Assembly (NCBI GenBank): GCA_041601945.1 | Contig: JBFIHG010000009.1 | Span: 9,918 to 73,917 of the forward strand | Direction: 5' to 3' | Origin: JBFJKD01 sp041601945 | GTDB taxonomy: Bacteria > Pseudomonadota > Gammaproteobacteria > Pseudomonadales > Porticoccaceae | Length of the DNA: 64,000 bases | Shown here: in pieces, positions 41,390 through 50,342 of the stretch | How the letters are laid out: the number at the start of each line of letters is the position of its first letter | Position numbering within the stretch: position 1 is the first letter of the stretch | Made by a program: the position numbers and the translations under genes | The notes under the pieces: model-generated | What the model saw: only the letters and a program-made list of their open reading frames with translations | What the model was told of the DNA's origin: nothing | The model's database searches: none

Positions 41390-42901
41390 ATGCCCAAAAG
41401 TTACGTAAAACGGATACTCGACGCGCGTATCTATGATCTCGCCGTGGAAACGCCAATCGATGATGCCCCGTTATTGTCCCTGCGCCTGAATAACGAGGTA
41501 TTGCTCAAGCGGGAAGACCTGCAGCCGGTGTTCTCTTTCAAATTGCGCGGCGCCTACAATAAATTACTTAGCCTCACTGAGGCCGAACGCCGCAAAGGCG
41601 TAGTCGCAGCCTCCGCGGGTAATCACGCCCAGGGCTTGGCCCTGGCGGCGCGCAAAATGGGTATTAAGGCGACCATCGTGATGCCGCGTATCACGCAACA
41701 AATAAAAATTGATGCAGTGCGCGCCCGTGGCGCGAAAGTGGTACTGCACGGGGACACCTACGACGCCGCATCTATTTTTGCGCAAAAATTGGTGACCGAG
41801 AAAGGTATGGTTTACGTCCATCCGTTCGATGACCCGGAAGTGATTGCCGGCCAGGGTACCATCGGCATGGAAATTTTGCGGCAGCGACCGGGAGCGCTGG
41901 ATGCCATATTTGTCCCGGTTGGCGGGGGTGGGCTCTGTGCGGGGATCGCCGCTTATGTAAAGTATGTGCGCCCGGGCGTCAAAATCTATGCTGTTGAGTC
42001 CGAGGATGCAGCCTGTCTGGACGCGGCTATGAAGGCAGGCCGGCGAGTGCGACTCAAGGATGTGGGCCTGTTTGCCGACGGTACCGCCGTGGCGCAAATC
42101 GGCAAGGAGACCTTTCGTGTGCTGCGCAAAACGATTGACGGGGTGATAACCGTCTCCACGGATGAAATTTGCGCGGCGATCAAGGATATTTTCGACGACA
42201 CCCGTTCCATCAGCGAGCCCGCCGGGGCATTGGCTGTGGCCGGGCTGAAGAAGCATGTGGAGCTAACTGGCTGTAGTGGCCAAACCCTGCTGGCGATAGA
42301 CAGTGGTGCCAATATTAATTTTGATCGGTTGCGCTATATCTCCGAACGCACTGAGATCGGTGAGAAGCGCGAAGCGATTATTGCCGTCACTATTCCCGAA
42401 AAGCCCGGTAGTTTCCGGCGTTTTTGCGCGGCGCTTAGTCAACGCATGGTGACTGAATTCAATTACCGCTACGCTGACAATCGGGAGGCACATATTTTTG
42501 TCGGTGTGCAGGTCGTTTCCGACCAGGATCGGGAGGCTCTGGTCAAAGATCTGGTTCTCAAGGGTTATCGGGTGGTGGATATGACGGATAACGAGATGGC
42601 CAAGCTTCATATTCGCTATATGGTGGGCGGTCGTGCGCCGGAAATCGACAATGAGGTGGTGTACCGTTTTGAGTTTCCGGAACGGCCCGGTGCGCTCTCC
42701 GGATTTCTGGGGAAGTTGGGGGGGCGCTGGAACATTTCCATGTTCCATTATCGCAACCACGGTGCTGCCTACGGCCGGGTGTTGGTGGGTTTACAGGTGC
42801 CGCTCGGGGAGCGGCGGGAAGTTCCCCTGTTTCTCGATTCAATGCACTACCGTTATCGCGAGGAATCTAACAACGACGCCTACCGGTTTTTCCTGAGTTA
42901 G
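41390..42901 (+). CDS. ilvA: Threonine ammonia-lyase (biosynthetic threonine deaminase)
   Basis: PLP enzyme making 2-oxobutanoate from threonine for isoleucine synthesis; 503 residues (514 in E. coli). Lys51 in PVFSFKLRGAYNKL is the PLP lysine, SAGNHAQGLALAA the phosphate-neighbour loop, and PVGGGGLCAGIA the glycine-rich PLP phosphate loop. Two ACT-like regulatory domains fill about 330-503, so isoleucine/valine control is expected. The start was moved to ATG 41390, behind AAGGATA. The frame opens 21 codons earlier. Confidence 0.96.
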   Translation: MPKSYVKRILDARIYDLAVETPIDDAPLLSLRLNNEVLLKREDLQPVFSFKLRGAYNKLLSLTEAERRKGVVAASAGNHAQGLALAARKMGIKATIVMPRITQQIKIDAVRARGAKVVLHGDTYDAASIFAQKLVTEKGMVYVHPFDDPEVIAGQGTIGMEILRQRPGALDAIFVPVGGGGLCAGIAAYVKYVRPGVKIYAVESEDAACLDAAMKAGRRVRLKDVGLFADGTAVAQIGKETFRVLRKTIDGVITVSTDEICAAIKDIFDDTRSISEPAGALAVAGLKKHVELTGCSGQTLLAIDSGANINFDRLRYISERTEIGEKREAIIAVTIPEKPGSFRRFCAALSQRMVTEFNYRYADNREAHIFVGVQVVSDQDREALVKDLVLKGYRVVDMTDNEMAKLHIRYMVGGRAPEIDNEVVYRFEFPERPGALSGFLGKLGGRWNISMFHYRNHGAAYGRVLVGLQVPLGERREVPLFLDSMHYRYREESNNDAYRFFLS

Positions 42902-42922
42902 TCGGGCGCATTACTGCGTCCG

Positions 42923-44338
42923 TCACAGGTTTTGTAATTCGCCGAGGTGGCGAATTTGCACGGCGTCGATACCGGGCCCGCTCAGGGTGTCGGAAATCAC
43001 TACGACTTTATCTGTTTCCACAAACTCTTTTCGGGCGAGCAATATCCTGGCGGCCTCGCACAGGATTTGCTCGGGGTCGGTGTGGTAGTCAATCAGAAAA
43101 CTCAGCACATTGCGGTTAAGGACCAACTGACGCTGGATCTGCGCCTCAAAGGTAAAGGCGCAGATTATTGGCGTTTGCGGGTGACAGTTGGTCAGGTAGT
43201 CGGCCATACGGCCGGTTTTGGTGGGGACGATAATCGCTTTGGCGCCGATTGATTCGGCCAGTTTAACGGCCGCTGCGGAAATCTCCTGTTTGTCCGTGTC
43301 GAGTTGCAGGTCATCGGTAAACAGTAATCCACGACTATTTTCTATCGAGCGGGCGATGCGATCGAGGGTTTCTACACAGCGCACCGGGTATTTGCCAATG
43401 GTGGTCTCGGCGGACAGCATAATGGCGTCGGCTTCTTCGTACACGGCGTTGGCCACGTCGGTCACCTCCGCACGGGTTGGCGTCGGGTTTTCGATCATTG
43501 ATTCCAGCATATGCGTCGCGACAATAACCCGTCGGCCCTGAATGGCGCACTGCCGAACGATGCGTCGTTGTACCCGCGGCAGAACTTCCAGGGGTATCTC
43601 TACCCCCAGGTCACCCCTGGCCACCATGATGCCGTCGGCGGCGTCGATGATGGATTCGAGGTTGGTCAACCCTTCCTGATCTTCTATTTTGGCAATTATC
43701 CTTATTTTGCTGCCATTTGCAGATAAAATACCCTTTAGTTCGTCGATATCGCTTTTATTTCGAACAAAGGAAAGCGCGATAAAATCCACCCCGGACGCCA
43801 TGGAAAATTCTATATCTCTTTTATCTTTCTCCGTAATTGCGGGCAAGTTGACGCGTATTCCCGGCAAGTTCACGTGTCTTTTGCTTTTAAGGATGCCGCC
43901 GTCGATTACCCGACATGTCATGACGGGAGGAGTTTTTTCCAGTACTTCCAAATTAATCAGACCGTTATCCACGGTGATTTTGTCGCCCACATTTACATCG
44001 TGGATCAGATCTGCGTAATTGATCTGGATAGAGCTGGCTTCAACATCACTGGCACCGCGAGCCACCACAGAAACCACGTCCCCGGTGTTCAGATTCAGGT
44101 CGTTGGCGCGATCGCCGGTGCGAATTTCTGGTCCTTGGGTATCCACCAGCATGGCGATTGGGTGATTGAGCGTCTGATTCAGCGTCTTGATGGCTGCGAT
44201 CACGGCGGCATGGGACTCGTGATCGCCGTGGGACATATTCAGGCGCGCAATGTTCATACCCGCTTCCGCTAGCTGCCTGAGCATATCGAGGGAGCAGGTA
44301 GCCGGTCCAATGGTGCAGATAATTTTGGTTTTTCTCAT
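42923..44338 (-). CDS. pykA: Pyruvate kinase (type II)
   Basis: Glycolytic enzyme making pyruvate and ATP from phosphoenolpyruvate; 471 residues. It shows KIICTIGPATCS, GMNIARLNMSHGDHESH, IAKIEDQEGLTNL with the catalytic lysine region, GIMVARGDLGVEIPLE, and ADAIMLSAETTIGKYPV. It is the last gene of the minus-strand run zapB-like, zapA, 6S RNA, ygfA, pyk, and lies 33 bases after ygfA. It converges with ilvA. Confidence 0.96.
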   Translation of the reverse strand: MRKTKIICTIGPATCSLDMLRQLAEAGMNIARLNMSHGDHESHAAVIAAIKTLNQTLNHPIAMLVDTQGPEIRTGDRANDLNLNTGDVVSVVARGASDVEASSIQINYADLIHDVNVGDKITVDNGLINLEVLEKTPPVMTCRVIDGGILKSKRHVNLPGIRVNLPAITEKDKRDIEFSMASGVDFIALSFVRNKSDIDELKGILSANGSKIRIIAKIEDQEGLTNLESIIDAADGIMVARGDLGVEIPLEVLPRVQRRIVRQCAIQGRRVIVATHMLESMIENPTPTRAEVTDVANAVYEEADAIMLSAETTIGKYPVRCVETLDRIARSIENSRGLLFTDDLQLDTDKQEISAAAVKLAESIGAKAIIVPTKTGRMADYLTNCHPQTPIICAFTFEAQIQRQLVLNRNVLSFLIDYHTDPEQILCEAARILLARKEFVETDKVVVISDTLSGPGIDAVQIRHLGELQNL

Positions 44339-44371
44339 CTCAATATTTCAGGCTCTTAACTGGTGATGCCG

Positions 44372-44962
44372 TTAATCCATCTGGCTAGCGATAATAAGCT
44401 CTTTTTCGGTCGCGATCATATGCAGTGAGACATCCCAGGGCGCGCGCGGTAAAACGCTTACTTCCTGACAGCTATGGGCCAGACCAATCAACAGCGGTTT
44501 CTGAGTCTTGCTGGCGCCGACGTGTGCTAGGCTGCGGTCGTAGTAACCACCTCCCATGCCGAGCCGGGTGCCGCTGCGATCAAATGCCACCAACGGCAGG
44601 AAAATGATATCCAATGTCCACACCGGTGCAATACGGTTGCGCGTCAGGCGTGGTTCTGCAATGCCAAAGCGGTTTATCACCAATGGCGCACCCGGGTCAT
44701 AGCGCGCAAAGTGCAGTCGATTCTGTCCGGTCGGGTGCACAACCGGCAAATAACAAGTCTTGCCCCCCTGCACGCAGTGTTCCAGCAGAGTGGTTGGGTC
44801 GATTTCACCGTCGTTGGGTAAATAAAAGGCGAGTCTTTTCGCGTGTCGATACTGGGCCAGTCGCAACACAACATCACGCAGGGCATGTCCCGCGTGTTCC
44901 TGCTGAATAGCGGTGAGCTTGCGTCTGAGTGCTCGAAGGTCCCGGCGCAGTTGCAGGTTCAT
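44372..44962 (-). CDS. ygfA: 5-formyltetrahydrofolate cyclo-ligase
   Basis: ATP-dependent enzyme converting 5-formyl-THF to 5,10-methenyl-THF; 196 residues. The N-terminal RRDLRALRRKLTA basic helix, LAFYLPNDGEIDP, and the hallmark LGMGGGYYDRSLA followed by LIGLAHSCQEV are present. As in most gammaproteobacteria it lies directly downstream of the 6S RNA gene, and the two may be co-transcribed. Confidence 0.94.
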   Translation of the reverse strand: MNLQLRRDLRALRRKLTAIQQEHAGHALRDVVLRLAQYRHAKRLAFYLPNDGEIDPTTLLEHCVQGGKTCYLPVVHPTGQNRLHFARYDPGAPLVINRFGIAEPRLTRNRIAPVWTLDIIFLPLVAFDRSGTRLGMGGGYYDRSLAHVGASKTQKPLLIGLAHSCQEVSVLPRAPWDVSLHMIATEKELIIASQMD

Positions 44963-45018
44963 GTATGACGGGTAACCTGGCTAGAGGGGTTTGCTATGGA
45001 GCCATCCCGTGGCTCGAA

Positions 45019-45190
45019 AAAGGCCCCAAAGTGCCGCTGTCAAAGTGGCCCTGAACCCAACGGCTCAAGGTGGGAACTTCCGTGGTGCATCAGGCTTTCC
45101 GTCGAGCGGATATGCACAACAGTACCACGGGAAACTCCCGGTTTAGTGTTATCGGCTCAAGAACTTTTTGACTGGCTAACACCCCAGGGT
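45019..45190 (-). ncRNA. ssrS: 6S RNA
   Basis: Regulatory RNA that mimics an open promoter and sequesters sigma-70 RNA polymerase in stationary phase. Read on the minus strand, the closing stem pairs CCCTGGGGTG (45189-45180) with CACTTTGGGG (45033-45024). The conserved TTGAGCCGATAACA lies near 45161-45148, and CACCTTGAG...GGGTTCAGGGC forms the 3' arm. A TATAAT at 45202-45197 would start transcription near 45190. UUUUU follows the closing stem, then a GAGCCA/TGGCTC hairpin. Position between zapA and ygfA is the classic one. Ends are approximate. Confidence 0.87.
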
Positions 45191-45230
45191 GGTTGGATTA
45201 TAGCCCAGCGTAGCGTCTGACGGGAAACCC

Positions 45231-45542
45231 CTACTCGGCAGCGGGTCGATCCAGATCGTTTAACACCTTCGTCAGTTTACGATCCAGACGTTTTAGCTCC
45301 CGTTGGCTGCTGCTATCTGAGCGCGCGCGGGACTCAGCTGTCATTAGATCGTAGGCAAGATTGAGTGCTGCCATAACGGCGATTCGTTCCAGCCCGATGA
45401 CGTTTCCGGACTTGCGGATATCGCGCATACGGGTGTCCAGGAGGTGTGCGGACTGGGTCAGGGCGCCCTGCTCATCTGGCGGACAATGGACCTGATACTC
45501 TTTGTCCAGTACGCGAATAGTGACGGTATCAGTGCTGGTCAC
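45231..45542 (-). CDS. zapA: Cell division protein ZapA
   Basis: A 103-residue FtsZ-ring cross-linking protein. VTIRVLDKEYQVHCPPDEQG is the conserved N-terminal globular part, followed by a helix with LLDTRMRDIRKSGNVIGLER and AVMAALNLAYDLM, then a coiled-coil tail. It starts 6 bases after the zapB-like gene and is followed immediately by the 6S RNA promoter. Confidence 0.95.
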   Translation of the reverse strand: MTSTDTVTIRVLDKEYQVHCPPDEQGALTQSAHLLDTRMRDIRKSGNVIGLERIAVMAALNLAYDLMTAESRARSDSSSQRELKRLDRKLTKVLNDLDRPAAE

Positions 45543-45548
45543 GGCACG

Positions 45549-45758
45549 TTACCCTTCCGTGCCAAGGTTCTTTAGCCGGGCGATCATGCTCTCGACACGC
45601 GCCCGCGCCAGGTCATTTTTTTCAAGCAGTCGATTGCGATCCCGTACCAGTACCGTTTCCCGCTCCCGCAGACTGAGGTTCTCCTGTTTAAGGCGCTCGC
45701 TAAGAGCGATCAGGTGATCGATCTTTTGCTCGAGAGAATTAATGGATTCGTCGCTCAT
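45549..45758 (-). CDS. ZapB-like coiled-coil protein (TIGR02449 type)
   Basis: A 69-residue, almost wholly coiled-coil protein (heptads from about 6 to 62, rich in Leu, Arg and Glu) found upstream of zapA in Pseudomonas-type genomes. The small size and pairing with zapA suggest a role at the division ring like ZapB. This is inferred from context. A strong sigma-70 promoter lies 30 bases upstream. Confidence 0.85.
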   Translation of the reverse strand: MSDESINSLEQKIDHLIALSERLKQENLSLRERETVLVRDRNRLLEKNDLARARVESMIARLKNLGTEG

Positions 45759-45787
45759 TGTTGTTTTGCTGTTTCCGCCGTGGGGTA

Positions 45788-45816
45788 ACTATATTGTTCC
45801 GCGTAGAGGGGGTCAA
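45788..45816 (-). promoter_or_regulatory. Sigma-70 promoter for the zapB-like/zapA operon
   Basis: TTGACC (45816-45811), exactly 17 bases, then TATAGT (45793-45788) on the minus strand. Transcription would start near 45781, giving a leader of about 23 bases. It is the best promoter match noticed in the window. Confidence 0.6.
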
Positions 45817-45953
45817 TCATGTTCAGGCAATTTCGAGAAACAATACCTTAGCGCAACAATTAAAAAAGATTTTTGTATAAGCCGCTGGTTGGGATGAAGT
45901 TCGCCGCCGGAGGGTGATAGGATAACCAATTTGCGACACAGAATGCTCCCCCG

Positions 45954-46505
45954 ATGACCTTCGATGCGCTTGCCAGCAGTCTGGTGCCCACCGGCACACT
46001 TACCAATCCGGCGGAATTACACGGCATGCTGTGCGGGCGGGTGTGCGGAGGTCAGCAACTCACAGACACGGATCTGCTTGCCGCAGCGAGCGAAACCCTG
46101 CATATCGACACAACCCTTGCACAGGCGCTGATGCACACACTGGTGGAGCTAAACACGCTAATTCTAAGCGAGTTGCGCGATAGTGGGTTCGTTTTTCAAC
46201 CCCTGTTGCCTGACGACGACGAAACCCTGGACATTCGTGCGCGGTCCCTTGCCGCCTGGTGTCAGGGCTTTCTGACGGGTTTGGGCCTATCCGGCCTCGC
46301 GGGCGAGACCCAGCTCTCGGCGGACACCAGCGACGCGTTGCGCGATCTCGCGGCCATTGCGCAGGCCGATCCTGATCCGGACGAGAACGAGGAAAACGAA
46401 GCCAGTTTTTTTGAGCTGGCGGAATATGTACGCATGGCAGTATTACTGGTTTTTGCCGATGTGGCACAATCTGGTGCCGCCTCCGCCCCCACGCAGATTC
46501 ACTAG
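45954..46505 (+). CDS. ygfB: UPF0149 family protein YgfB
   Basis: A 183-residue all-helical UPF0149/YecA-type protein. PAELHGMLCGRVCGG, FLPDDDETL-like QPLLPDDDETLDIRARSLA and WCQGFLTGLGLSG are family landmarks, with an acidic segment (DPDPDENEENEASF) before the C-terminal helix. It lacks the SEC-C zinc tail of YecA. It starts the ygfB-pepP-ubiH-ubiI operon, 14 bases before pepP. The molecular role is not well defined; a regulatory link to cell-wall gene expression has been reported in Pseudomonas. Confidence 0.92.
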   Translation: MTFDALASSLVPTGTLTNPAELHGMLCGRVCGGQQLTDTDLLAAASETLHIDTTLAQALMHTLVELNTLILSELRDSGFVFQPLLPDDDETLDIRARSLAAWCQGFLTGLGLSGLAGETQLSADTSDALRDLAAIAQADPDPDENEENEASFFELAEYVRMAVLLVFADVAQSGAASAPTQIH

Positions 46506-46519
46506 ATGTCGAGGCTTTA

Positions 46520-47830
46520 ATGATTACCGCCAAAGAATTTGCGCGCCGCCGCCGAGACCTTATGTCGATGATGGGGCGCGACAGTATCGCGATTATCACC
46601 GCCGCACCGGAACGAACCCGCAGTCGCGATACCCAATACCCCTATCGTCAGGACAGCGATTTTTATTATCTCAGCGGGTTTCCCGAGCCTGAAGCGGTGC
46701 TGGTGTTGATTCCGGGGCGCAAGCATGGGCAGTTTGTATTGTTTTGTCGCGAGCGCGATCGCGCGCGGGAAATCTGGGACGGATATCGAGCGGGGCCCGC
46801 AGGCGCCTGTGAGACTTACGCGGCGGATGACGCTTTTCCCATCGACGATATCGACGATATTTTGCCGGGCCTGCTGGAAGGTCGCGAGCGGGTGTACTAC
46901 GCGGTGGGCAAAGATCAGGAATTCGACCGGCATCTGATGGGGTGGATTAACGACATTCGTTCCCGGGCGCGCAGCGGCGCTGTGCCGCCCGGAGAGTTCG
47001 TGGATATGGACCACCTGCTCCACGAAATGCGCCTGTTCAAAAGTGCCGCGGAGCAAAAAATCATGGCCAGGGCGGGGAAAATTTCCGCCCGCGCCCACTG
47101 CCGTGCCATGCAGGTGGTCAGGCCCGGGATGTTTGAGTATCAGTTACAAGCCGAGATAGAACACGAGTTCGCCTTCGCCGGGGCGCGCAACCCGGCCTAT
47201 TCGTCAATTGTTGGCGGTGGCGCCAATGGTTGCGTATTACATTACGTAGAAAACAATTCGGTTCTCAACGGCGGCGACCTGGTGTTGATCGATGCGGGCT
47301 GTGAACTTGAGCACTACGCGGCGGATATTACCCGTACCTTTCCGGTAGGTGGCAAATTTAGTCCTGAGCAAAAAGCCATCTACGATATCGTGCTGGAAGC
47401 ACAACTGGAGGCCATCAAAGCCGTGCGCACGGGACACCATTGGGATGCCCCGCATCAGGCGACAGTGCGAGTCATTACCGAAGGTCTGGTGGGACTTGGT
47501 TTGTTGAAGGGCAGGGTCAAGGAGCTTATTGCCAGCGGTGCCTACACGGAGTTTTATATGCACCGCGCTGGACACTGGCTGGGTATGGATGTGCACGATG
47601 TGGGAGATTACAAGGTGGAAGGTCATTGGCGCCTGCTGGAGCCGGGCATGGTGATGACAGTGGAGCCGGGTATTTATATTGCTCCGGATAACCGCAAGGT
47701 GGCAAAAAAATGGCGTGGCATCGGTATTCGTATCGAAGATGATGTGGTGATCGGTAAGCAGGGCGCGCAGGTTTTGACCGGCGATGTACCCAAAACCGTT
47801 GCCGATATCGAAGCGTTGATGGCGGGCTAG
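46520..47830 (+). CDS. pepP: Xaa-Pro aminopeptidase
   Basis: Dinuclear-metal (Mn) peptidase that releases N-terminal residues preceding proline; 436 residues. The N-terminal creatinase-like domain starts ITAKEFARRRRDLMSMM. The catalytic pita-bread domain carries the metal ligands in IDAGCELEHYAADITRTF (two Asp), MHRAGHWLGMDVHD (His), TVEPGIYI (Glu) and IRIEDDVV (Glu). Same order as E. coli, 12 bases before ubiH. Confidence 0.96.
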   Translation: MITAKEFARRRRDLMSMMGRDSIAIITAAPERTRSRDTQYPYRQDSDFYYLSGFPEPEAVLVLIPGRKHGQFVLFCRERDRAREIWDGYRAGPAGACETYAADDAFPIDDIDDILPGLLEGRERVYYAVGKDQEFDRHLMGWINDIRSRARSGAVPPGEFVDMDHLLHEMRLFKSAAEQKIMARAGKISARAHCRAMQVVRPGMFEYQLQAEIEHEFAFAGARNPAYSSIVGGGANGCVLHYVENNSVLNGGDLVLIDAGCELEHYAADITRTFPVGGKFSPEQKAIYDIVLEAQLEAIKAVRTGHHWDAPHQATVRVITEGLVGLGLLKGRVKELIASGAYTEFYMHRAGHWLGMDVHDVGDYKVEGHWRLLEPGMVMTVEPGIYIAPDNRKVAKKWRGIGIRIEDDVVIGKQGAQVLTGDVPKTVADIEALMAG

Positions 47831-47842
47831 GAGCACCGACTG

Positions 47843-49081
47843 ATGTCCGCTTCGAGTATACCCGTCGCCGTGGACATAATGATCGTAGGTGGCGGACCCA
47901 CCGCAGCGAGTCTTGCGCTGTTGCTGGCGGCACAGCGTCAGGACTGGCGTATTCTGTTGTTGACCCACGCGCCACCCGCTGTTGAGGTTGATGGCAAGCT
48001 GCCGATGGATCACCGCGCGACAGCGCTGTCGGTGAGTTCCCAGCGGATATTTTCCAGTATTGGTATTTGGGATGATATTGCCGCGCAGGCCGCACCGATC
48101 GAGGAGATTCATGTCTCCGAGCGTGGATGGTTTGGGGCAGCGCAACTGAAGGCACGCGAAGACGGTTTTCCCGCTTACGGATATGTGGTGGAAAATGCGC
48201 GCCTGATGGGCGTGCTGATGGATGCTGTCGCGCAGCGACAGCATATTATCGCCACGAATGTTGGCACCGTGGATATTGAGGCTCAAACCGCGGCGGGGGT
48301 GGCTCTCAGGGTTGATGGTCGGCCTTTCACGGCCCGCTTGCTGGTCGCGGCGGATGGTGCGCAATCCAGACTGCGCGGTCAGCTGGGCATCGATGTGGAG
48401 AGTAAAGCCTACGGCAAAACCGCCATTGCGGCGGTGGTGTCCCTGGTGGAGCCGCATCGCGGCGTCGCCTACGAACGGTTTACGCAGCAGGGGCCCATCG
48501 CATTATTACCACTGCCAGACAGCGATAATGTCCACCGCGCGGCGCTGGTATGGTCCCTGTCGCCGCCGCAAGCTGAGCAGTTGCTGACCCGGTCGGTCGC
48601 GGAGTTTGTGGCTGAGCTGCAGCGCGCCTTTGGCACCCGAGCAGGTCAGTTCAGCGGCGTTGGTGAACGGCAATGTTTTCCCCTCAAGCGTCTGATTGCC
48701 GCGGAACAGGTGCGCCGCAACCTGGCCTTGATGGGTAACGCGGCGCACAATCTGCACCCGGTGGCGGGACAGGGTTTTAATTTGACACTGAGGGACTGCG
48801 CTGCGTTGAGCGAGACATTGGCCGATGGCGTGGGGCGCGGCACCGGTGTGGGGGACCTGAAATTGCTCGAAGACTATGTGCAGTATCAGGCCTGGGATCA
48901 ACGCCGCACCATTTTTTTCAGTGATCAGTTGCCGGCGTTGTTTGGCAGTCCGCTAAAGGGCATGGCGCTGGGGCGTAATCTTGGTCTCGTGGGGCTCGAT
49001 CTATGCCCGCCACTGCGCGGCAAAATCGCCCGCCTTGGGGCAGGGGTAGACAGCCGGGAGGCACGGTCCGTTGACAGCTAA
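47843..49081 (+). CDS. ubiH: 2-octaprenyl-6-methoxyphenyl hydroxylase UbiH
   Basis: FAD monooxygenase of aerobic ubiquinone synthesis, 412 residues. The dinucleotide loop is IMIVGGGPTAASLALLL, with Ala where the third glycine of GxGxxG usually stands. DHRATALSVSSQRIFSSIG is the UbiH-type substrate segment, and NAAHNLHPVAGQGFNLTLRD the flavin-ribityl motif, with the extended form typical of UbiH. It overlaps ubiI by 11 bases. Confidence 0.93.
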   Translation: MSASSIPVAVDIMIVGGGPTAASLALLLAAQRQDWRILLLTHAPPAVEVDGKLPMDHRATALSVSSQRIFSSIGIWDDIAAQAAPIEEIHVSERGWFGAAQLKAREDGFPAYGYVVENARLMGVLMDAVAQRQHIIATNVGTVDIEAQTAAGVALRVDGRPFTARLLVAADGAQSRLRGQLGIDVESKAYGKTAIAAVVSLVEPHRGVAYERFTQQGPIALLPLPDSDNVHRAALVWSLSPPQAEQLLTRSVAEFVAELQRAFGTRAGQFSGVGERQCFPLKRLIAAEQVRRNLALMGNAAHNLHPVAGQGFNLTLRDCAALSETLADGVGRGTGVGDLKLLEDYVQYQAWDQRRTIFFSDQLPALFGSPLKGMALGRNLGLVGLDLCPPLRGKIARLGAGVDSREARSVDS

Positions 49082-50342
49082 ACCGGCAACCGAACGGCGG
49101 ATAAATCCGCAACATTACGATCTGGCTATCGCGGGCGCGGGCCTCACCGGGGCCGCTTGCGCGCTGGCCCTCGCCAGAACGGGTGCGGGGGCGAAGCTCA
49201 AAATAGCGCTGCTGGAAGCGAGAACAGACAGTCAGCATTTCGCTGCAGATGAATTTGACCCCCGCGTGGTGGCGCTGACCGAAGCGTCCCGCAGTTGGTT
49301 GCAAACATTAGGTGTGTGGCAGGAAGTGGCGCGACATCGGATGTGCCCCTACCGCCGCATGGTGGTGCGCGATGGGGAGGGCACCGCCGCGATTGAATTT
49401 GACTGCCGCGAAGTACAACAGGAAGATCTCGGCCATATTGTCGAACATTCCGCGCTGTTAAACGCGTTGCTAAAAGCATTGGCCGAGATGCCAAATGTAG
49501 AGTTGTTGTGTCCAGCCAGGATCAGTGAGATCAGCCGTGGTGAGTCCGACGGTGACATTGAGCTGGCGCTGGAAAATCAACGCATCGGCACACGCTTGCT
49601 GGTGGGGGCGGATGGCTCTGGGTCGAAAGTGCGGGCAGAATTTGGCTTTCGCGAGCGCACCTGGGACTACGGGCATAGCGCCATCGTTGGCACACTGCGC
49701 ACGGAACATGAACACGAGTTTATTGCGCGTCAATGGTTTACCGCGTCCGGTCCCCTGGCGTTTTTGCCGTTGCAGACGCAAGGCGGTGATCAGCACTTTA
49801 CGTCCATTGTCTGGTCGCAGCAGCATTCGGAGGCGCAGCGCTTGATGGCGTTGTCGAACGAGCAGTTTTGCGCTGCACTGCACCGTGCCAGCGAAGGGGC
49901 GTTGGGTGACCTGGCGTTGGTGAACGCTGGCGCGGCACCCTCACGGCTGAGTTTTCCTCTGCAACAGCGCCACGCGGTGGATTATGTTCAGCCCAACGTG
50001 GTGTTGATCGGCGATGCGGCGCATACCCTGCACCCACTGGCCGGGCTGGGAGTTAATCTGGGTTTCGCGGACGTACGGGTACTGGTGGATGAGTTGGCCT
50101 GTAGCCTGGGCAAAGGTTTACCCGTAGACGATCCGGGCACGTTGAGTCGCTACCAGCGTCGTCGCAAACCGGAAAACCTGGCGGCCATGGCAGCGATGGA
50201 AGGTTTTAAACGGTTGTTTGAAGCGTCCTCACCCTGGGCGCGGGTACTGCGTAATGTGGGTATGTCGCGCCTGAACGAACTTACCGCGGTCAAACGCGAC
50301 ATTATTCGCCAGGCCATGGGCCTCGGGCGCAGCGGCGCCTGA
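49071..50342 (+). CDS. ubiI: Ubiquinone hydroxylase UbiI/VisC family
   Basis: Second FAD monooxygenase of ubiquinone synthesis (C5 hydroxylation of octaprenylphenol in E. coli), 423 residues. It has LAIAGAGLTGAACALALA, FDPRVVALTEASRSWL, and LIGDAAHTLHPLAGLGVNLG. The likely start is TTG at 49071, 9 bases after GGGAGG and inside the ubiH stop, so the two are translationally coupled. It converges with the K+ channel gene with no bases between the two stop codons. Confidence 0.92.
   Translation: MTAKPATERRINPQHYDLAIAGAGLTGAACALALARTGAGAKLKIALLEARTDSQHFAADEFDPRVVALTEASRSWLQTLGVWQEVARHRMCPYRRMVVRDGEGTAAIEFDCREVQQEDLGHIVEHSALLNALLKALAEMPNVELLCPARISEISRGESDGDIELALENQRIGTRLLVGADGSGSKVRAEFGFRERTWDYGHSAIVGTLRTEHEHEFIARQWFTASGPLAFLPLQTQGGDQHFTSIVWSQQHSEAQRLMALSNEQFCAALHRASEGALGDLALVNAGAAPSRLSFPLQQRHAVDYVQPNVVLIGDAAHTLHPLAGLGVNLGFADVRVLVDELACSLGKGLPVDDPGTLSRYQRRRKPENLAAMAAMEGFKRLFEASSPWARVLRNVGMSRLNELTAVKRDIIRQAMGLGRSGA

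Noticed and set aside
47237..48457. A 406-codon minus-strand open frame across the pepP/ubiH junction
   Set aside because: It is His/Arg/Gln-rich without any domain, and both opposing genes are certain. Treated as an antisense shadow.
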